This document shows positions 27,111-36,800 of a DNA stretch of 64,000 bases, piece by piece (within the stretch, counting starts at the first letter, position 1; each line of letters begins with the position of its first letter). Source of the DNA: Muribaculaceae bacterium. Lineage in GTDB: Bacteria; Bacteroidota; Bacteroidia; Bacteroidales; Muribaculaceae. The stretch lies in the NCBI GenBank assembly GCA_009775365.1, contig VSPM01000002.1, positions 43,428 to 107,427 of the forward strand. Reading direction: 5' to 3'. A program made the position numbers and the translations under genes. The notes under the pieces are model-generated. The model was given only the letters and a program-made list of their open reading frames with translations. It was not told the DNA's origin and did no database searches.

Positions 27111-29282
27111 ATGAAAAAATTATTCTTTCTAATTGCGACATTCGTGTTCTCTTTCATGGATATCGCAGCACAAGAGTTTGCGTATGACGGACTCAAATAC
27201 TATGCTTCCGTTGAAGCCGGCACATGTGTTGTTGCCGGATATGAAGAAGGCGCGGTCAACGGACATCTTGTCATTCCTTCTGAAGCCGTCTATAACGGTC
27301 ATGCTCTTGCTGTAACAATTATTGACGCCGGAGCATTCTCTTCTTGCACATCTTTAACATCTGTAGATTTGCCGGGTTCTCTCATAGATTTCCCGGCAGC
27401 CTTCGATGGTTGCACATCTCTTGAATCAGTAAAACTGAATGAGCCATTGAAAAAAATCAGCGTTAGTGCCTTTAGTAATTGTTATGCTCTGTCTTCAATT
27501 GAAATGCCTGAATCGCTGACAGAAATAGGAATGGTCGCTTTCAACCACTGCACCTCTCTAACTTCCGTTAAATTGCCCGAATCATTGGAAATAATAGAAG
27601 ATTTGGCTTTTGCTTATTGTTCCTCTCTTTCAAACATCACATTGCCGGACAATATCTCACAAATAAATGAATGCTGTTTCATAGAATGTACATCTTTAGC
27701 CGAGATTTCTCTCCCGGCCAATCTTGTCTCAATAGAAAACAATGCTTTTGCCGGATGCTCCTCCCTGAAGCAAATTAATTTTCCAAACACCCTTGAATTA
27801 ATCGATACAGAAGCATTTGCCGGATGCTCCTCTCTGGAACAAATTTCAGGAGGATTCGGCATTAAAACAATCTCGGATTATGCCTTCTATAACTGCTCTT
27901 CTTTGCAGGAAATAATGTTACCTTCTAATTTGCAAAATATTAATAGAAGCGCCTTTCAAAACTGCACATCACTTTACTCCATATATTTTGAGAGAAGCGA
28001 CCTCCCTGTAACCATCGGCTACGACAATTTCAAAGAATCTCCAATAACAAGTTATATCGAAGAACGTAAAAACATTATATGGCGAGATCCCAAAGAGGCA
28101 GACATCCTGATAGAAAACTGGAAACCTACTATTAAAGCTCTTGTAATATCCTCCAAAAATATGCTCGGAAACTGGTCGGGAAGTCCGAACTTAAATGACG
28201 CGAGTATCATGGGCTGGGATTACAATACCGGTCACGATGATTACATCCGGTCAATCCCTGATGCAAATTTCGCAAGCTGTCCGCAACTCTCAAGAGTTGA
28301 AATTTTCGGAGTGGACACTATTGGAGCAAATGCTTTCGCAGGTTGCCCTAATCTGGAAATACTGAATCTTGATAATATAGAAGTCATTGGTGCAGCAGCT
28401 TTTGCGGACTGCTTCGCACTAAAGAATCTCGGACTCCCTAATACATTAAAAAGAATTGAAGATATGGCATTCGCTTTAAATTCTTTGGAAAGCGCGCCTA
28501 ATCTAACAAATTGCTTCAGACTGGAATATATAGGAACAAACTGTTTCATTCCTTATAATAGCAGCATGAGGTGGGAAGAAATATCCATCCCCGGAAGCGT
28601 TCTATATCTTGCCCGGGATGCAATATTTGGTGCAGAATCTGTAACATTGCAGCAAGGCATCCGGGAAATCGGGGAAAGTGCCATTCCATATATAGATATA
28701 GAAAATCTGACCGTAGAGAATATTATCCCGCCAATTATCTCGGAATATAACTTTTTTGATAGTCCTCAAATTCTTACAGTTCCTGAAGGATCACGCGAAG
28801 CATATGCCTCTACCGCGCCATGGTGCAATTTCAAGGAAATCAGAGAAGAAAAAATGACCCTCCTTTCTCTTGGCAATGACTCAATATCAGTAAAGCAGGG
28901 AGAAGCAGTGAATCTGATTGAAGCCATAAAACCCAATTTGGATTGGAACTACTACATATATAGCCCTGACTCTGAATTTGAAATCCAATACGACTACGAC
29001 AACACTGCCTATTGGGGAAGCTCTCTTCAGCAAGGCAAATTCTCATTAAGAATAGTGGCATATGACGGCTACGGACAAGTAAAAGCAGTTGATTGCATAG
29101 TGACTGTAACAGAAAATGCCGGTGTGGAAAATATAACCACCGACACTTTAACTAAACAAGTAAGAATCTACGACATCAACGGAATGCTACGCTACTCCGG
29201 CAAGCTCGACGAAGCCAACCTGGCCCCGGGCCTCTACATAGCCATAGGCAACGGAATCACAAAGAAAATAATTATAAAATAA
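27111..29282 (+). CDS. BspA-type leucine-rich repeat surface protein
   Basis: This 723-residue secreted protein has a signal peptide (ending near DIAAQ). About residues 65-340 and 380-570 consist of LRR_5/BspA-like repeats of about 23 residues with the pattern F..C.SL..I.LP..L..I. The C-terminal 60-70 residues (VRIYDINGMLRYSGKL...GLYIAIGNGITKKIIIK) form a T9SS-type sorting domain. BspA-like proteins of oral and gut Bacteroidetes bind host proteins and other bacteria; binding partners here are unknown. GC is lower than in the nucleotide operons. It follows the giant surface protein in the same orientation after a hairpin. Confidence 0.87.
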   Translation: MKKLFFLIATFVFSFMDIAAQEFAYDGLKYYASVEAGTCVVAGYEEGAVNGHLVIPSEAVYNGHALAVTIIDAGAFSSCTSLTSVDLPGSLIDFPAAFDGCTSLESVKLNEPLKKISVSAFSNCYALSSIEMPESLTEIGMVAFNHCTSLTSVKLPESLEIIEDLAFAYCSSLSNITLPDNISQINECCFIECTSLAEISLPANLVSIENNAFAGCSSLKQINFPNTLELIDTEAFAGCSSLEQISGGFGIKTISDYAFYNCSSLQEIMLPSNLQNINRSAFQNCTSLYSIYFERSDLPVTIGYDNFKESPITSYIEERKNIIWRDPKEADILIENWKPTIKALVISSKNMLGNWSGSPNLNDASIMGWDYNTGHDDYIRSIPDANFASCPQLSRVEIFGVDTIGANAFAGCPNLEILNLDNIEVIGAAAFADCFALKNLGLPNTLKRIEDMAFALNSLESAPNLTNCFRLEYIGTNCFIPYNSSMRWEEISIPGSVLYLARDAIFGAESVTLQQGIREIGESAIPYIDIENLTVENIIPPIISEYNFFDSPQILTVPEGSREAYASTAPWCNFKEIREEKMTLLSLGNDSISVKQGEAVNLIEAIKPNLDWNYYIYSPDSEFEIQYDYDNTAYWGSSLQQGKFSLRIVAYDGYGQVKAVDCIVTVTENAGVENITTDTLTKQVRIYDINGMLRYSGKLDEANLAPGLYIAIGNGITKKIIIK

Positions 29283-29304
29283 AAACGTCTGACCAACCAC
29301 TAAT

Positions 29305-29350
29305 CGAGGATGCACCGAAATGAGTTTCGATGCATCCTCGTTTTATTTTG
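29305..29350 (+). terminator. Terminator after the LRR protein gene
   Basis: A 10-bp outer stem (29305-29314 with 29331-29340) plus an inner GAAA/TTTC helix is followed by TTTTATTTT. It ends the surface-protein block. The next 220 bp to the vsr gene hold nothing I can identify. Confidence 0.85.
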
Positions 29351-29571
29351 AATCATGCAATCTGATTGTTGAATATGCTACCCTCTTATCCAGCCTGACA
29401 TCGTGCTCGACGCAGTTGAAAAATTAACATATATTATTATTTCTGATTGTCTGCCTCAAATGGAAGCGAATATATTTTATCATTAATCCGAATCAATGCC
29501 CGCTCGAATCTAAGTCAATGCTCGCTCGGCACTCCCGTCAAATTTAAATTCAATAATATTCGCTTATGCTG

Positions 29572-30114
29572 TCAATAATCCTCTGATGGCTCTGCGGCCA
29601 TAGGCAAAGAATCATCAGGCAACGCATCATATGTGTTCATCGCCGTAGACGACTCAAACAGCAACGGACGCAGTTCTATTTTTGGCAATGGCACCTCGCC
29701 CATGATCTGATTGTATATGGATTCCAAAGTGGAAGACCTCTTCGACGACGAGACCACATCGCATTCCCACACACGAATGACTCTCCAGCCCATTTTTTGC
29801 AACACAAATGTGTTTGATATATCACGCGCCCGATTGTGGCTTATTTTGCGTTCCCAGTAATCCTGATTCGATTTCGGCATCTTGAAAAACACGCATCCTT
29901 CATGGCCGTGCCAGAAACAGCCGTCAACAAACACCGCTGTCTTATACTTCTTCAACACAATGTCGGGCGACCCGGGGAGCTTGCGATTGTTCACGCGATA
30001 GCGCAACCCTTTGGAGAAAAGATACCGCCTCACAATTATCTCGGGACGGGTGTCTTTTCCCTTCACAGCCGCCATGCAGCGATGGCGTTGCTCCGGAGTC
30101 ATCACATCTGCCAT
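29572..30114 (-). CDS. vsr: Very short patch repair endonuclease
   Basis: Vsr nicks 5' of the T in T:G mismatches that arise when 5-methylcytosine deaminates. The 180 residues align well with the family: catalytic D51 in LPGSPDIVL, the zinc and active-site cluster C66, W68, H69, H71 and C74 in VDGCFWHGHEGC, and the C-terminal WRVIRVWECD. The family normally sits beside a dcm-like cytosine-5 methyltransferase, but neither neighbour is one, and the only methyltransferase in the window (48.9 kb) has an adenine-type DPPY motif. The C-terminal tail of about 35 residues is longer than in E. coli Vsr and carries no recognised motif. Confidence 0.93.
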   Translation of the reverse strand: MADVMTPEQRHRCMAAVKGKDTRPEIIVRRYLFSKGLRYRVNNRKLPGSPDIVLKKYKTAVFVDGCFWHGHEGCVFFKMPKSNQDYWERKISHNRARDISNTFVLQKMGWRVIRVWECDVVSSSKRSSTLESIYNQIMGEVPLPKIELRPLLFESSTAMNTYDALPDDSLPMAAEPSEDY

Positions 30115-30373
30115 ATTATCTAAACGTGACTATTTCGCATTTCGTTTTGAAATTAGCCGCCACACCAAATAAATTTCATAACTGTACATGAAAATTCATA
30201 CCCCAACAATAACAATGAAATTATTGAAACAGATTCTGAGGATGGCCGGAGGACTGGCTGCCGTCGCAATGACAGGAACAAGAGGTCTTATCGCCAATAT
30301 GCAAGACAGTCAAACTACCTGCTGCAAGGGGAAGCTACCTCCGACCTTGCTCTCATGTCTTCGTTCAGACAAT

Positions 30374-31360
30374 TTACAACGGATTGATCATTCCCGGGTG
30401 TGACAATGAAAAGTCGTTGCATGCGCCAATTACATCTGACTTCCTCAAGCGGTCTGCCGCGAGGAGTTCTTCGCTTTTGCGACTATCCGGAATCAACGGA
30501 CGGTGATTAAGCCTCCTCACAAGGCTCTCGCCTTCCCGCAGAGTCGCATTGCCACTCTCATCAAGATATGTTGCCTTGAATATATCCCAGATATAGTCTG
30601 CGGCCTCTTCCGAAGGATGCGCAAGATCAGAAGCATAAAAACGATAGTCGCGAAGGTCATCGTTCATTATTTCGTAGGCCGGGAAATAATGGCAAAAGTC
30701 AATCCTTCGGCACAGTTCCTCTACAGCCAGAAGCAACACAGCCTTAGAGCGCATATTGCCGGCAAATCCCTCCTTTAAATGTCTGACAGGACTCACCGTG
30801 AAAACAATCCTCAAATCCGGATAATCACTTTTTAACCTGAACGCAAGGTCTTCCCATTCCGTTACAATCTCTTCCTCCGTGAGTCTGCGCCTCACAAATC
30901 TTGAAGCCGGCTGCTTATGACAATTCCCGACAGCGAATCCGGGAGATTCGGCAAGAAACCAGCACCATGAGGTGCCGAAAGTAACAAACAACGCCTCCGA
31001 ATCTTTCAGCGTATTGCTCAACTCTTCAGCAGCACTATAAAACAGACGCCCCGACTCATCTTTAAACGACGATGCCAGCGAAGAGTCAAAAAGCCAGGAA
31101 CGCCATAATCCGTCAGCATGAAACAGAGTCTCGTCAAATTCCGCAACAGAATCTTGGGAATAAAGGCTCAGCCTCAATGCCCGCGATATAGAGAGCGGAT
31201 TGTATAGCACCCCGAAAGGATTAAAACCGTTCCAAAGACATCCTCTCATTCGCCTACGCATATTGTCGGCAAAGCAAGACCCGAGAAGCACGGAAGGCTT
31301 CTCGGGCGTAAGTATGAATGGCGCACGTTCAATTTTATATTCAGTGCGAAATTTCATCAT
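30374..31360 (-). CDS. GSCFA domain protein
   Basis: This 328-residue protein carries the eponymous GSCFADN motif near residues 27-33 and the downstream FGTSWCW and FTVSPVRHL segments of the GSCFA family (PF08885-like). That family is related to SGNH hydrolases and is common in Bacteroidetes. The motif serine would act as nucleophile; substrates are not established. There is no signal peptide, so a cytoplasmic location is expected. It lies 27 bp downstream of the PNGase F-like gene on the same strand and is probably cotranscribed. The second methionine (MKFRTEY) may be the true start. Confidence 0.88.
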   Translation of the reverse strand: MMKFRTEYKIERAPFILTPEKPSVLLGSCFADNMRRRMRGCLWNGFNPFGVLYNPLSISRALRLSLYSQDSVAEFDETLFHADGLWRSWLFDSSLASSFKDESGRLFYSAAEELSNTLKDSEALFVTFGTSWCWFLAESPGFAVGNCHKQPASRFVRRRLTEEEIVTEWEDLAFRLKSDYPDLRIVFTVSPVRHLKEGFAGNMRSKAVLLLAVEELCRRIDFCHYFPAYEIMNDDLRDYRFYASDLAHPSEEAADYIWDIFKATYLDESGNATLREGESLVRRLNHRPLIPDSRKSEELLAADRLRKSDVIGACNDFSLSHPGMINPL

Positions 31361-31387
31361 ATTTTTTTACTTTTAAATCCTCACTGC

Positions 31388-32776
31388 TCAAGGGAGCATA
31401 ACCTTGTGGGTCAATATCATTCCGTCAGCAAGATACACATTCACAAGATACATTCCCGGCGCATATCCATCCACAGGAACCGGCGACGCAGAATTACGCT
31501 TATACACACAGTCTCCTTGCGCAGAAAACAATTCCACAGCAAGAATCTCCGCATCTGCCTCCATAGAAAGCATTCCGTCGGCCACGCTCACATTCACTCG
31601 CGGCTTCACCGCCTCCGGCACATGGATTCCGGCATCGCCAACACCATTCACCGCTCCATGGAAATACATCGAAACCGGAATATCGCCCTTCTTTTCATTA
31701 AACTTTGCGCTCGGCACACGAATCATCACCTTATGCGCTCCGGCCTTCACATCGCCGAGATATATTATGCGGTTGTCAATCACATCGCCGGGACACCAGT
31801 TGCTGAATGACTGCCACTCCGCATCCGACATTTCTGACCATCCATAAATTCCATTAGCCTGAGTGTTGTATTTACGGAATGGCTCACATGATTCCCTTCC
31901 AGGCTTATACGACAGAACCTTCTCGTCATCGAAATGCACATAATGCCATCTGCGATTATATTCCTCCCCGCCCGAATTGGCGCCATGGTTTGAAGTGATC
32001 AGCACAATCTGTCCTCCTGTCACATCTTGCGGCACATCAAAATAATACGTCTTTATGCACTTACCGATTGTGTCGGTGCCCTGTTCATTGTAGTTGTTGA
32101 GATTGCTGCCGAGATGCTCCGGAGTCTTTATCACTATCGGAATCAAAAGATTCCCTTCAGTGGCAGGAGCCGGCTCTGCGGAGGTTTCAAACTCAAGCGA
32201 CCCCTTGAACACATCGCTTCTGCCGGCACAGCCCTCTATCTGCTCATTAGCCGCATAAGGCACGCCAAACAATTCGTATTCAAGCCATAGGTCATACTTC
32301 TCGCGAAGCCCCTTGTCTCGCAGAATCGGAGAAAGATAGTTTATCTCATAACTATACGGCACAATGTCGGGCTCTTTGTTCTTATCCATGAAAGGAGTGA
32401 TGAAACGTCCAATCTCGATACGATCCACCTCATCGGTTGTGTAACTCTCTTTGCCCTTAGGCACAAAGGCTATGTTTATATTTCCGATACGGTCATAGTT
32501 GTCGCAGCAAGCCTGCACCGACACATTGAGATTCAAATTCTCTCCCAATGCGTCAAGCTGCTCATCAGTGAGTTTCACCGAATATAACGAGCAAGAATGG
32601 CGCAACACCCCGTCGTCAAGATCCTTATCGGGATTCTTGTCCATCAGATAGCCGTCATAAAACACCACACCGTCATACACTTTAATCTTCCGCATTTCAT
32701 CCTGCGCCTGCGCGCCACCCCAAAATAAGGGCAAAGCAGAAACAACCGTAAGTAAAAATCGCCTCATAATTATCAA
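31388..32776 (-). CDS. Secreted PNGase F-like peptide-N-glycosidase
   Basis: The 462-residue protein has a signal peptide (ending near GGAQAQ) and a two-part PNGase F-type jelly roll. The N-terminal part has VYDGVVFYDGY. The C-terminal part has ITSNHGANSGGEEYNRRWHYVH and SCEPFRKYNTQ, the most conserved block of PNGase F relatives. PNGase F releases N-linked glycans from asparagine. The C-terminal 70 residues (AVELFSAQGDCVYKR...GMYLVNVYLADG) form a T9SS-like sorting domain, so the enzyme is probably exported to the surface. In a gut commensal it could deglycosylate host or dietary glycoproteins. Catalytic acids are not individually verified. It has a good minus-strand promoter. Confidence 0.82.
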   Translation of the reverse strand: MIIMRRFLLTVVSALPLFWGGAQAQDEMRKIKVYDGVVFYDGYLMDKNPDKDLDDGVLRHSCSLYSVKLTDEQLDALGENLNLNVSVQACCDNYDRIGNINIAFVPKGKESYTTDEVDRIEIGRFITPFMDKNKEPDIVPYSYEINYLSPILRDKGLREKYDLWLEYELFGVPYAANEQIEGCAGRSDVFKGSLEFETSAEPAPATEGNLLIPIVIKTPEHLGSNLNNYNEQGTDTIGKCIKTYYFDVPQDVTGGQIVLITSNHGANSGGEEYNRRWHYVHFDDEKVLSYKPGRESCEPFRKYNTQANGIYGWSEMSDAEWQSFSNWCPGDVIDNRIIYLGDVKAGAHKVMIRVPSAKFNEKKGDIPVSMYFHGAVNGVGDAGIHVPEAVKPRVNVSVADGMLSMEADAEILAVELFSAQGDCVYKRNSASPVPVDGYAPGMYLVNVYLADGMILTHKVMLP

Positions 32777-32793
32777 AATTATTATTATTCAAC

Positions 32794-32824
32794 AAATTTA
32801 ATACAAAAATACGAATTTACCAAA
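32794..32824 (-). promoter_or_regulatory. Promoter of the PNGase F-like/GSCFA unit
   Basis: On the minus strand a -33 TTTG (32821-32824) and a -7 TAAATTTG (32794-32801) are 19 bp apart, a full consensus. Transcription should begin about 10 nt upstream of the predicted start codon region. Confidence 0.75.
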
Positions 32825-32996
32825 ATCATACCCTTTTCCATAAACTTCGCGGAATGACCCACATAAGCGCTTACCTTAAAACTTCGGGGCGCGTCAAAAG
32901 CGGAAATCAAATCCATGTGAATAACAAAGAGAGCCGAAACGTTGCCACGCCGAATAAATTTTAGCTGTAAATGTGGTGTATGTCAGAAAAATTTCG

Positions 32997-33004
32997 TAAT
33001 TTTG
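32997..33004 (+). promoter_or_regulatory. Purine operon promoter -7 element
   Basis: TAATTTTG matches TAnnTTTG and is followed by GC, as in the pyr promoter. The -33 box is poor. It would give a leader of about 275 nt before purE, which contains a short ORF and an attenuator-like hairpin. Confidence 0.6.
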
Positions 33005-33055
33005 CACTTGAAACCACACAAGCCTTTTATCGCAAAAGACGCAGTAAGATTTCAG

Positions 33056-33226
33056 ATGAACAGACATGGCATAAACATACATTCAGCCAGACGAAAGCCC
33101 GGCTTTATGTCGTGCATTTCAAGTGCGCGCAAGCATCTTTCGGGAATCTTCATGCACTTTTGTGTGGATTATGTGGCCCGACACATGTCCGGACGCATTC
33201 AGCAGGTAAGAATTACAACGATATAA
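33056..33226 (+). CDS. Candidate 56-residue leader peptide upstream of purE
   Basis: The first ATG (33056) after the predicted transcription start opens a 56-codon frame beginning MNRHGINIHSARRKPGF and ending at TAA 33224-33226, just before the attenuator-like hairpin. The peptide is rich in Arg, His and Cys. A second tiny frame, MSHHWRPFLF (33241-33273), runs through the hairpin itself. No homologue is recognised and there is no proof of translation. It is listed because the arrangement repeats that of the pyr leader. Confidence 0.3.
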   Translation: MNRHGINIHSARRKPGFMSCISSARKHLSGIFMHFCVDYVARHMSGRIQQVRITTI

Positions 33227-33232
33227 CACGAG

Positions 33233-33272
33233 TGGACGCCATGAGTCATCATTGGCGCCCATTCCTTTTTTA
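33233..33272 (+). terminator. Attenuator-like hairpin before purE
   Basis: TGGACGCCA (33233-33241) pairs with TGGCGCCCA (33253-33261) with one mismatch. TTCC and six T follow, 16 nt before the purE start. A second hairpin (33166-33175 with 33182-33190) lies upstream. The position in the operon leader suggests conditional termination. Confidence 0.6.
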
Positions 33273-33287
33273 AACTCAGATAAAGAA

Positions 33288-33758
33288 GTGAAAATAGGTG
33301 TTGTTATGGGCTCCACCAGCGACTGGGGAGTCATGAAAGCCGCCACTGACACACTCGCTCAGTTCGGCGTAGAGTTCGAAACTAAAGTGCTAAGCGCCCA
33401 CCGCACTCCCGCAGAACTGGAAAAATGGGTCAGCGGCCTTCGCCAGAGAGGTTTCGCAGCAGTGATTGCCGCCGCCGGCGGCGCAGCCCATCTTGCCGGA
33501 GTGGTGGCGGCATTTACCACCCTTCCCGTAATCGGAGTGCCTATCAAGGCAAAGACTCTCGACGGGCTCGACTCGCTCCTGTCGATGGTGCAGATGCCTT
33601 CGGGAATTCCGGTGGCTGTGGTTGCAATCGACGGCGCTAAAAACGCCGCGCTCCTCGCCGTGGAGATGCTGGCGATTGCCGACAATGAATTGAAGGAGAA
33701 AATGGACGCCTTCCGACGCCAGCAGGCTGAGAAAGTGCTCGCCTCAACTCTCGACTGA
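33288..33758 (+). CDS. purE: N5-carboxyaminoimidazole ribonucleotide mutase
   Basis: PurE converts N5-CAIR to CAIR in purine synthesis. I place the start at GTG 33288 (VKIGVVMGSTSDW, read as Met), because earlier in-frame codons run through the leader hairpin; this gives 156 residues, the normal size. GSTSDW, SAHRTP and the AAGGAAHLAG segment mark class I PurE, which needs N5-CAIR made by PurK. purK is not in the window. It opens the purine operon and is followed by purL after 52 bp. Confidence 0.93.
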   Translation: MKIGVVMGSTSDWGVMKAATDTLAQFGVEFETKVLSAHRTPAELEKWVSGLRQRGFAAVIAAAGGAAHLAGVVAAFTTLPVIGVPIKAKTLDGLDSLLSMVQMPSGIPVAVVAIDGAKNAALLAVEMLAIADNELKEKMDAFRRQQAEKVLASTLD

Positions 33759-33810
33759 ATCTGAATGATTCAAACTTCAATATTGATTTCTGAAACTATT
33801 AAAATACATC

Positions 33811-36800
33811 ATGACCCCATATAGAATTTTCGTAGAGAAGCGTGAGCCGTATCGCGTAGAGGCCGAAAGCCTTCGCAATGAGCTCAACTCTAATCTCGGG
33901 CTCAACATATCCGACCTCCGAATGCTTTGCGTCTACGACCTCTTCGGATTCTCTGCCGAACTCGTCGAGAAAAGCTCATACAAAGTGTTTGGAGAACCGG
34001 CCACTGACACCGTTGCCAAAGAAGCAGACTTTGAGGGGAGGCCATACCTCGCCATCGAGTCGCTTCCCGGACAGTTCGACCAGCGCGCCGCTGCGGCTGA
34101 AGAGTGTGTGAAGCTCATTCAGCCGGATGCCGACATCGAAATCAGAAGCGCAAAACTCCTTATTTTCGACTGTTCTGTCGGAGCGGAGGAGATGAAAAAA
34201 ATAGAGCATTATTGCATAAACGCCGTTGAGTCGCGCAAAAAAGACCTTTCTGTGCTTGCCGCTCCGGAAAGAGCCGCCGCAAAACCTGTGGACGTGCTCG
34301 ACGGATTCAGGGCAATCACCGCCGAGCAGGCCCCGGCATGGTGCAAAGAGAAGGGACTGGCCATGAATGGAGACGACCTCATGGAGGTGGTGAAATATTT
34401 CACCGCCGAGGGACGCGACCCGAATGAAACGGAACTACGCATTCTCGACACTTATTGGAGCGACCATTGCCGCCACACCACTTTCACAACTGAACTGACC
34501 GACATAAAGGTTGACGACTCTTTCGCCTCGGCCGACCTTGAGGAGAGCCTTCGCCAATGGATGGAGATCCGCAAGGAACTCGGACGTGAAAACAAGCCGC
34601 TGTGCCTAATGGACCTCGCCACTATCGGCGCCCGCTATCTCCGCAAAACCGGAATGCTCGACGACCTCGAACAGAGCGAAGAGAACAATGCCTGCAGCAT
34701 ATATGTGGATGTAGACGTAGACGGCGAAACCGAGAGATGGCTGCTGCAGTTCAAAAACGAGACGCACAACCATCCTACGGAAATCGAGCCTTTCGGCGGG
34801 GCCTCGACATGTCTGGGAGGTGCAATCCGCGACCCGTTGAGCGGACGCAGCTATGTGTACCAGGCTATGCGCGTGACCGGCGCAGGCGACATCTACAAGC
34901 CTGTGTCAGAGACAATGGAAGGGAAACTTCCGCAAAGAGTGATCTCTCTACGCGCAGCCGCCGGATACTCTTCCTACGGCAACCAGATTGGCCTGGCCAC
35001 AACACATGTGCGCGAAATTTATCATCCCGACTATGTTGCCAAGCGCCTTGAAGTAGGAGCCGTGGTAGGAGCCGTAAAAGCTTCCGACGTGCGTCGTGAA
35101 AGCCCGGCGGAATGCGACGTGGTGCTTATGTTCGGAGGCCGCACAGGCCGAGACGGCATCGGCGGAGCCACAGGCTCTTCCAAAGAGCACACCACTTCTT
35201 CGCTCGAAGAATGCGGAAGCGAGGTGCAGAAAGGAAATGCGCCTGAAGAACGCAAGATCGCTCGCTTGTTCCGACGTCCGGAGGTGACAAGACTCATAAA
35301 GAAATCCAACGACTTCGGAGCCGGAGGCGTGAGCGTGGCAATCGGAGAACTCACCGACGGCCTCGACATCTATCTTGACCGTGTGCCTACAAAATATTCC
35401 GGCCTCAACACCACAGAAATAGCCATCAGCGAAAGCCAGGAACGCATGTCGGTAGTGGTTGAAGCCAAAGACATGGATGAATTCATGCGCTATTGCCATG
35501 AGGAGAACCTTGAGGTGACCCATGTGGCCGACGTGACCTCCACCGGTCGCATGAGAATGTTCTATGGCGACAAGATAGCCGCCGACCTGAGCCGCGAATT
35601 CATCGACTCGGCCGGCGCACGCCATTTCGCCGAGGCCACAATAGGCACTATCGAGCCTCGCGACCCGTTCGCCCATGAAGTGAAAGGATCTTCGCTAAAA
35701 GAGAAATTCCTGAATCTTCTTGCCAACGACAATGTTACATCGCAGAAAGGACTTATAGAGCATTTCGACTCCTCAATAGGAAAATCCACTGTGCTGATGC
35801 CTTTCGGAGGAAAGACTCAGGGTACAGAGGCTCAGGTGTCGGTGCAAAAACTTCCTGTGGGCAACCATCACACCGACACTGCCAGCATGATGGCATTCGG
35901 CTTTAATCCCTGCCTCACAAGCTGGAGCCCATATCACGGAGCGGCCTACTCTGTGGTCGAGGCGGTGAGCAAGGCTGTGGCGGCAGGTGCCGACTATGAG
36001 CGTCTTCGCTTCTCTTATCAGGAGTATTTCGAGCGTATGCACTCCCGCCATTCATGGGGCAAGCCATTGGCGGCTCTTCTCGGCACTCTCAGAATGCAGA
36101 CCGAGCTCGGGCTCGCTTCTATCGGCGGAAAAGACTCCATGAGCGGCACTTTCGCCAACATCAGTGTGCCCCCGACTCTGATTGCTTTCGGCGTGGCCCC
36201 CGTAGACAGCAAGATTGTAATAAGCCCTGAATTTAAAACTCCGGGCAACTATCTATATATCGTTCGCCACACTCCCCTCCCCTCGCTTATGCCCGACACC
36301 GAGGCTCTTAAACGAAACTACATGATGCTGCATCGCCTGATAAGCGAAGGCACAGTAGTGTCGGGATATGCTCTCGGATTCGGCGGCCTGACCGAGGCTT
36401 TGGCAAAAATGAGTTTCGGCAATAGAATAGGAGCTGAGGTCAGAGTGAAGGATAGCGACCTTTTCAACTATGGCAACGGATCCATATTGGTTGAAAGCAA
36501 AGAGATTCTTGAGCTTCCCGACTTCGAGCTAATAGGCGAAACCACCGGCAATGAGCATCTCAAAGTGAATGATGCAGCAATATCTATCGATGAGGCATTC
36601 GAAGCCAACCGCAAGCATTTCACAGCCGTATATCCAGACCGCACTTCCGTGTGCGGAAAGGTTGAAAATGCCGTTTCGGGCGAAAACACCACAAAATATC
36701 AAGGCGAGCGCAAAGAGCATCCTGTGGTTTATCTCCCGGTATTCCCCGGCACAAACTGCGACTACGACATGGCTGCCTCTTTTGAGCGAGAAGGCGCGAA

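Noticed and set aside
30218..30403. Small plus-strand ORF of about 60 codons starting MKLLKQILRMAGGL
   Set aside because: A hydrophobic N-terminus made it tempting, but it has no recognisable motif, no promoter and overlaps the 3' end of the GSCFA gene by 30 nt.
33252..33287. TTG start giving a 168-residue PurE
   Set aside because: The extra 12 codons run through the attenuator-like hairpin and T-run; the GTG at 33288 gives the normal PurE N-terminus.
33005..33287. Known purine or ZTP riboswitch before purE
   Set aside because: The conserved cores of these classes were looked for by eye and not found.
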